A DNA stretch of 64,000 nt from Siphonodentalium dalli (lineage: Eukaryota > Mollusca > Scaphopoda > Gadilida > Siphonodentaliidae): the NCBI GenBank assembly GCA_032622095.1, contig CP136064.1:113138004-113202003 (forward strand), in the 5' to 3' direction. Position 1 is the stretch's first letter, and each line of letters starts with the position of its first letter. This document shows, piece by piece, positions 57,738-64,000 of this stretch. Both the position numbers and the translations under genes were made by a program. The notes below the pieces were generated by a model. That model ran no database searches. It saw only the letters and a list, made by a program, of their open reading frames with translations, and had not been told where the DNA came from.

Positions 57738-58669
57738 GGTGGATTCGACTTCGAAACTTACTTCGATGTAGATGTCAGATAATTCTCATTCCCGGTTATA
57801 TTTAAATGCAGACTTGGAAACAATTCGTTATGTCTAGTTCATGAGTGTCTGTCCCGAGGGAGGGTGTCCGATGGGGCTTTAGGAGAGATTCCACAAGTGT
57901 ACGAAGTTCCTCGATTTTCATTGAAGAGTCCACAGCGAATATTTCAAACGTTGATGAAAAACGTCTATCATCGCGACTTATTGGTTCTTTTGTTGACTTG
58001 TTGGATTCTATACAATTGTTGTGAAGAAACTTTAACTTCACTTTGAAGGAGTCTGTTTTCACCGTCGTTTTTGACAGCGATTTCAATTTGCTGTTGGTGT
58101 TTTGTACGAATTGTCTATGAGCATCGGATTGTTATTGAATGTCACTTTTCACAAATCTGAGTTGTTCCTTGAGATTACCAATCCCCACACACTTGTCATC
58201 TATGATTCTGATGAAGTCTATTTCGCCAAACCTGTTTGATGGTTCTTTATTGGCAGACGAGATTGACGCATGTGGCGAGATAAATAGCGATCGATATATT
58301 ATTCTGAACATCAGTTGGCATATTTTTGATTGAGATTATATCAGATTCGATGCCAGTTATTCTCTTCTGCAAACTTTCGGTGGCTACTGTATTATTACCC
58401 TTCATTATAGTAATGTCAGTAAGCATGTTGTACGGCTGGTCCTGCACACACACATTGCTACACGGACAAACAAGGGTGTTGTCTCTGTTAGTGTATTCTT
58501 GTGAAGTAAGTAGAGTCAGTACGTGACTCAGGCAGTACCGTAGCGTCACGAATGTCATCGAGATGGCCTCCGTGGAGGAAATGAACAAGAGAGATGTATC
58601 TGGCTAGTATTAAATTAACTAACATGTCGGTTCCAGTTTTACGGTTTTTAAGGTAATATTCTCTTAGAT
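57738..58669 (-). pseudogene. ORF1-like pseudogene, third copy (5' and middle part)
   Basis: Nearly identical to 31606-32529, with the same stops and frame changes and a few substitutions (for example Gln to Arg in the first frame; a silent Val change in the Cys-cluster region). The RRM-like part is absent, cut off at 57738. The minus-strand frame 58247-58588 carries the CPCSNVC cluster and 57802-58086 the helical Lys/Ser-rich part. Shared disabling changes mean the copies arose after the gene was already broken. Confidence 0.45.
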
Positions 58670-59002
58670 CAGAGTACTGCTCTCGTGCTTGGCAAATATT
58701 TTCATACGGATAAGTTTGAATTTGTATGTATCCGGTGCCCTCTCCAAGAGCTGTGAGATGAACAGTTCCTTTGGAATAGAGGAAACAATAGTCCAGTTGT
58801 AAATGCCTTCTCTCCCGAACTGGTCGTAATGATTGTGCTCGGAATTGTCAATTGTCCACCGAAGAGCGTTGTTGGTAATTGGATTTCCAGAACTGCCTGC
58901 AGTTGGATTATGATCTAGAAAAGACATGCTTTCCATGTGATAATCCGTCGTGTTCTGCAAAACTGCAAGCTTGTGCCCACTATATCGGTAAACACTTCCC
59001 AT
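58664..59002 (-). other. Unidentified open reading frame (112 codons)
   Basis: Minus-strand frame starting ATG (MGSVYRYSGHKLAVLQ) and ending at the boundary with the ORF1-like copy. Composition is ordinary for a protein and not repeat-like, with a segment NALRWTIDNSEHNHYDQFGR and a basic C-terminal part (FKLIRMKIFAKHE). I do not recognise a family. It overlaps an opposite-strand frame (58879-59220), so at most one is likely to have been coding. Could be an exon or remnant. Confidence 0.25.
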
Positions 59003-59220
59003 CGTTTGAAGACATTACGTACCCTGACATGTTTCACATCCTTCACCATATAGCATGTGCATGCATCGGAGACTATAATTATTTTCTGGAAGCCCGTAAA
59101 TCGCGACCAAACAAAGGCGAATGTCCACACATCACACAGTTAAATAATTGGTTTTGCGCAGCGGCGACCTGCAAGGAGATAGCCTTCGCCGTCCAACATA
59201 GAATAGAGACCAATATGTGA
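58879..59220 (+). other. Unidentified Cys-rich open reading frame (113 codons)
   Basis: Plus-strand frame whose first codon is TTG, so the true start is unknown. The reading has several Cys (CFPCDNPSCSAKLQAC), a His/Ile-rich middle (DMFHILHHIACACIGDY) and ends at TGA 59218. The spacing does not match a zinc-finger type I can name. Overlaps the minus-strand frame on 58879-59002. Confidence 0.25.
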
Positions 59221-59284
59221 TGGACTCACAATTGAAGACCGAAATATGCAGTCACGCTCTGGACAAAGGTCCGAATATCTTCTA

Positions 59285-59343
59285 CTGGGACAGGAGCGAG
59301 ACAGACTATATACTTTATTTTGTTCTGTCTCGGCTTGTCCCAG
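59285..59343 (+). other. Imperfect hairpin, about 20-bp stem
   Basis: CTGGGACAGGAGCGAGACAG faces CTGTCTCGGCTTGTCCCAG with a loop of about 20 bases. It lies in the 5' sequence upstream of the LTR-retrotransposon-like remnant. Confidence 0.6.
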
Positions 59344-59544
59344 CGCCAGTATGTTTTAAGTTGTATGACTGTGTTTACTGTGAACGTGCTTTATGAGTGT
59401 CTGATATGTGTGACCGATTTTATTATATGATTCATTATCGTTTTGGTTTCCATTGCAGTAGCACTTTGTTTAATTGATTTCACATAAAGTTCCATCACAC
59501 GTCACCAATTGTGTTCAATCTAGATCTTGGTCTCTTCTCCCTTA

Positions 59545-60435
59545 TGGTGTGGTGGCAGCGAATACAGAGCCCTGCTTCTTCATTTCGTTAAACTGAAAAG
59601 ACCAGCTTGTCAGCGGTGCAGGCTTATATTGACATCGCACAGATTCGCGGCAATTTGACCGTCGGAAAAGGTCGTTGCTAAAGCGTGTAACCGAACTGTG
59701 AATTTTCAAGAAACTGTGTTATCTGCAACCAGATACAATATGGCTGTTTTGCCACATCTTCTATTATTTCACCACACACACCAAGTGCGTGTCAACATGA
59801 AATCACGCCAAGAAAACACATACATTCGCCAAAAGTTAATTCACTCTTTCGGACTTTCAATCGCACCAATTTTGCCTCACCGAAATCTTCTCCATAGCAA
59901 TCATGACATAATAGGACTCGCTTCTGTTGATCTACGTTACTCGACAACACAAATTCTATTCACGGTTATTTTGTCAAGGATTTGTCTATGGATATTGAAG
60001 GTGGTCTCAATTTCATAATTGAAAATGACATTGCTATCCGGCCCCAAAAGTCACAAATATCAATCGGCGATAACTTGCAATACCATTATTCGACAATAGA
60101 TTCTGTCATTACAACTCCAGTTTCACGGACAACTTACATCATTCACGTTACTAATTATGAAGTTCATACTGCATTAGCCCTACACAAGAATACTAATTTA
60201 CAACACTGGGACTCACCTGCAGATTATAGGACACAAAAAGAAAATCAGGAGTCATGTGGAATCTTCACATAATCTGGCACAAGATTTGATTGCCCATGCC
60301 AGCAATGTTAGTCGTAGTAGTCTGTTAACTGATAATCTGTGCACAGTAATGTCCGATCCCACAAACAAGGATGCATATGTCGAAATGCCGTGCAAACACA
60401 GTGCGAGCGATCTGGACATTTCCACTATCTAAACA
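59545..60435 (+). pseudogene. Decayed LTR-retrotransposon-like remnant (protease region)
   Basis: GTGGTGGCAGCG at about 59560 resembles the primer-binding site region after the 5' LTR of some Ty3/Gypsy-type elements. A frame near 59905-59970 (DIIGLASVDLRYSTT) continues after a frameshift as FVKDLSMDIEGGLNFIIEND and then RPQKSQISIGDN, which fits the C-terminal half of a retropepsin. The same frame carries on past 60272 through DLIAHASNVSRSSLLTDNLC to a stop near 60430. No Asp-Thr/Ser-Gly catalytic triad, RT or integrase is visible, and no second LTR, so only a fragment is left. LTR borders could not be set. Confidence 0.4.
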
Positions 60436-60539
60436 TAGTCCAGGAGATATTGGTAGACCTCTGCACACCCCCCACCCCCACAGGACTCAACTTCAGCCCA
60501 CTAATTTTCTTTCTTAATGTCTCCTCTAATTTTTTCCGG

Positions 60540-61660
60540 TTGCTAACAAGAAAAAAAGGTGGCCGCAGAGAATCCGGACAAGATGGCGTCCATCATGGCG
60601 GCCATTTTTTTTATATGCACCAGGTCTCTTTGGTCGCCGTTATAGTAAAGATGATGTCACATGCGGTCTTGTTTTCTGTTCGATTCGTTATGGTAATACA
60701 CAACCCTTACAAATTAGCAAAAAATCCGACACAAAAATCCAATATGGCGGCCAAGATGGCCACCGAAATGTGAACATTTGCTATTTTTCGGACATTTCAT
60801 CACCTTTCGTTTGTCTCTGTGGGAAATTATTGGCACCTTGACGCTATTTTATTCATTTATCGTATAGAAGAGTTATTGGCGAACACACGGCGACAATAAT
60901 ATACATTCCTTGCCAGACATTTTTGTCAGATATCACGTTTTCCCAAATGCCGGTATAATCCGGTCAAAGCCAAAACGACGCTAATAACACAATGTCTGTT
61001 TCGAATCAATGAATGTTATTGCTATTATTACTACAGCCATGATTATATATATGCAGGAGATACCCGGGCTAGGATTCCTCTTTTACCTGAGTTGGGGAAT
61101 ATTCAGCCAAATCCAAGATGGCGGCCAAAATGGCCACCAGAAATAGAAAAATCGCCGAAAATCACTGATTTTACAATCAGTGAGAGTTATTGTCACGACA
61201 ACTCCACATCTGCTTATTATTGTGAGTTGGGAACACTGAGTCGAAGAACTCTCCTTATATTGTATCCAAATAAAAGTTCCCCAACTCCAAAATGGCGCCC
61301 ATAACGGCGGACAGATTTAGAAAAATCATCGAAAACCCCTCATATTCACATCATTGGGCATTATTGTCGAGTCAACTCCACCCATGCTTACAGTTGAGTT
61401 GGAAATACTGTGGTGAAGTAATTATCTTGCATCCCATGCAAGAAATGGTTTTCCAAATCTAAGATGGCGGCCAAAATGGCGCCGATATTTGAAAACACGC
61501 CTACATTCCTTTACTTTCTTACGATGGGCGTTACTGTTTCGCGAATTCTACCCCCCCCCCCATTACATGTTGATATGGAATATTGATATGAAGTATTCAT
61601 TTGAGTTTGGCAGTTGATACTCAAGGTCAAGATGGAAGCTAAACTGGAGGCCATAAATTG
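60540..61660 (+). repeat. About 170-bp tandem repeat with AAGATGGCGGC cores
   Basis: Cores near 60580, 60745, 61115-61125, 61288, 61461-61471 and 61628, spaced about 165-175 bp or double that. Most are followed by CAAAATGG and a GAAAAATCG-like stretch. Related to the modules in the arms of the 6.1-kb foldback, where the step is about 352 bp. The frames 60339-60773 and 61092-61304 read through it and are not genes. Confidence 0.7.
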
Positions 61661-62060
61661 AAAAGAAATCGATATTTTCACATACAAATTTCAACTTGTT
61701 GTCATAATATCGATATGTATGGACGATACTATACACAAACCATCTATTAGTTCAACTTAAAACGTATAACATTGCTCGTATCCTTCTGGAAGTACGAAAA
61801 CCCACAATTAATATGTGGCATTTCGAAATCCATTCGACACATCGCGCCGATAATGGCCGTAACCATATTAGCCATATTAGAACAATTACCTGATAACAGA
61901 TTCTTATTTGCCACGTCCTTAATGAACAGGACCAGTTTCCATTTCTTTGCCTGATAAATCTAGGTAGCTCACACCGACAAAGTATTAAACACCTGGGAGA
62001 AGGGTCCCTCTAATCACAACGTTTCAAGCATTTAATTTTCCGGTGTCTAGCTTAAGATTT
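61660..62060. other. No recognised feature
   Basis: A+T-rich sequence; the 60-codon plus-strand frame at 61772-61954 has no recognisable domain. Confidence 0.35.
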
Positions 62061-62067
62061 TAAATAC

Positions 62068-63480
62068 TTGCTAAATATGGGATTTGTTCGTCATCTTGAA
62101 CTAAAAAGGCATATGGTCTATAAGTATACAAGCTTACCGAAGGTCATCTCTATGTATGTCTTTCTCATATCCCATGGGGATAACGACATGTACACCTGGC
62201 GAACTTCCAAGTTTACTAGTCACTTCTCAATAGATGGTTCAACTCACACACTTAGCGAACGTATTGACATACGTGGACAACTTCGGCAGTGTTTCGAATG
62301 TAGCTAACTTTCTCATTCCCTTGGACAGATGCCTATCTGCTAAGGAGAAGACCATAATGTACCGACTACCCACACTTCTTGACCATGACCCTAAGCAAAC
62401 TGTGTGACGTCCCACAGTCGTCTCGTCGAATAGCTCCCAACAGAGAAGAACAATACTTGCGGTGCTAGTTGGTGGAAATGTGCCATTACAGTGGGAATGA
62501 AATGGGCCACGGTATACACCCTTACACCAGGTGCATGTTTCAGCTATAGAATGTCATGCGTGTTGGTGTTTTGGTTTGGGAAGATTGATTTCCACATCCG
62601 TTTCAAGGCCGTTCTCAATCAACTTGACCAGACGTATATCTCAGTGTTAGTGTACTATGTGGGCGGTATTATTCAAGAAACTGTCAGGAACTGTGGTGCA
62701 TTTATTTCACTGTGTGTTTAAAGAACAATTTATTGTCTCGACGGAAATGGATGTGGACGTTGGTGAACGTGACCTTTATGATCATATAGCTTTAAATAAA
62801 ATAACTTTAGAATATAGTAGTTAATATGTCTCATGCAGGGCATTGGTTTTTAATGGTGATGTTACCAAGATATTACTCTAGATTTTCTTCGCGTTGAACA
62901 TTTCACCCATGTGTTGATGGCATTGTACTTTCTTGAACCATACCGACCACCAACCAGCGTGAGTATGACATATCAACTATCAAATTCATCGTTCTTTAGA
63001 CTACATCCCAGTCTGTGTGGGGCTTATATAGTAGTAGCCAATGGTACACGCCTGGTCCAGTTGATTAAGAACGGCTTCCAAACGGATTGGATGATACAAT
63101 CTTAGCATACAAGGAAAGCAAAGCCACATGAGATCATGTCTGAATCTAAAACATACCCAAAGAATTGATCATAATTGATCATGAATTCCCAGCTTTCGAG
63201 ACAAACACGTGAACTTGACACCGGCATATGTGTTGTTTGAAACATTCCGAGTAGTGGGACCCATGATCAATTATGGTGCAGCCATGATCAAATTTCATTT
63301 CCACTATCATGACACATGCCCACAAACTAGCACCGCGTGTATTGTTATCGGCTTGGATATGTACGGTGAGACGATTGCTGGACGCCACCAGGACTGTTCT
63401 TATGATCATGGTCAAGATGTGTGGGTATATTATGCATTATGGTCTTCTACGCTAGCATCCGTCAAATGTTAGGCTTTCAA
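62068..63480 (+). other. Coding-like but broken region of unknown family
   Basis: Successive plus-strand frames look protein-like. 62068-62307 has HGDNDMYTWRTSKFTSHFS. An overlapping other frame from about 62235 to 62403 reads ...VSNVANFLIPLDRCLSAKEK and ends in TGA. 62491-62721 has a strand-like pattern (VLVFWFGKIDFHIRFKAVL, then QTYISVLVYYVGG). 63209-63472 follows. The frame changes fit a decayed gene. I considered a jelly-roll capsid-type protein from an old integrated virus for the third piece, but the match is only by pattern and weak; I do not assign it. Confidence 0.25.
63183..63262 (+). repeat. 80-bp direct repeat, first copy
   Basis: GAATTCCCAGCTTTCGAGAC to GTAGTGGGACCC. It recurs at 63777-63856 with one difference that I see (CCGGCATAT versus CCGACATAT). 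Offset 594 bp. Confidence 0.95.
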
Positions 63481-63776
63481 CATTCGAAGCCATATACAGA
63501 AGTTGTCCAGCTACGTCAGTGCGTGAATATGTGAATTGATGAACCATATATTGAGAAGTGGCTAGATGGGAAGATCGCCAGATGTACATTTTTTTATCCA
63601 CATTAGGTAACCAAATCTGAAAAATACCCAGATAGAGAGGTCCTTCTGGAAGCTAGTATACGCATCGACCGCATACCTTTCTAGTTTATCACGCAAGATG
63701 ACACTCATATCCCATATGTATCATCTGAATTATACCATAAGCTACCACGAATGAAGCTCGCCAAGAATAAGGATAA

Positions 63777-63856
63777 GAATTCCCAGCTTTCGAGACAAAC
63801 ACGTGAACTTGACACCGACATATGTGTTGTTTGAAACATTCCGAGTAGTGGGACCC
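63777..63856 (+). repeat. 80-bp direct repeat, second copy
   Basis: See 63183-63262. The sequence after the repeat differs between copies (CATGATCAATTATGG versus TTCTACCAATAATTG). Confidence 0.95.
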
Positions 63857-64000
63857 TTCTACCAATAATTGTAGAAAACTGTATTGGTATGAGCCAGATA
63901 GATTAATGTAACGAAGAAACGGATGCTGGTCCAGATAATGTTGAATGTGGCAAATCAAAATAAGCTCAGGTTCTATTGTTTTGATTCTTGGAAGTCATAA

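Noticed and set aside
60339-60773. 144-codon open frame
   Set aside because: It crosses from the LTR-element remnant into the AAGATGGCGGC repeat; not one coding unit.
62491-62721. Assignment as a viral capsid protein
   Set aside because: Only a strand-pattern resemblance; no diagnostic motif, so it is left unassigned.

Overview
The window is about 64 kb of A+T-rich animal DNA built almost entirely from transposable elements and their remains. I find no intact host gene, no rRNA or tRNA gene, no operon and no CRISPR. The families seen (Helitron-like units ending in a hairpin plus CTAG, a jockey/CR1-type LINE, a piggyBac transposon, large foldback elements) fit an invertebrate. A mollusc or other lophotrochozoan is my best guess, from general knowledge of such repeats and not from a search.

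Layout. (1) 1-31579 is a tandem duplication with a period of 16,029 bp: 1-15550 recurs as 16030-31579 and looks identical wherever I compared it. Each copy holds a head-to-tail array of short Helitron-like units (to 6491), a different Helitron-like unit (6494-7296), a foldback rich in ACGGT motifs (7297-10222), a mostly unannotated stretch (to 13445), and an opposite-strand Helitron-like array (13446-15021). The last of these sits in the 3' part of an ORF1-like pseudogene. (2) 31050-32529 carries that pseudogene further upstream on the minus strand. (3) 32530-53420 is a palindrome-rich element (PSR below) interrupted at 32747-48671 by a LINE. The LINE is itself interrupted three times: by a 6.1-kb foldback (32848-38959, 3-bp target duplication TGA), by a 4.6-kb piggyBac (40369-44969, target TTAA), and by minus-strand Helitron-like sequence in its 3' UTR (45802-48618). 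Removing the foldback and the piggyBac on paper brings the LINE codons back together across both sites. (4) 53420-58669 is a diverged third copy of the host segments seen at 11705-13344 and 31606-32529. It contains a clean filled-site/empty-site pair for a two-unit Helitron-like insertion. (5) 58670-64000 holds an unidentified ORF pair, a decayed LTR-retrotransposon-like pol fragment, a roughly 170-bp repeat with AAGATGGCGGC cores, and an unidentified broken coding-like region with an 80-bp direct repeat.

How the parts relate: insertions can be ordered by nesting. The PSR came first, then the LINE, then the foldback, piggyBac and Helitron-like arrays inside it. The 16-kb tandem duplication is probably later than the Helitron-like insertions, since both copies share them. 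Three repeat families carry motifs matching well-known animal transcription-factor sites (NRF-1-like, ERR/FTZ-F1-like, YY1-like); that match is visible, but any function is inference.
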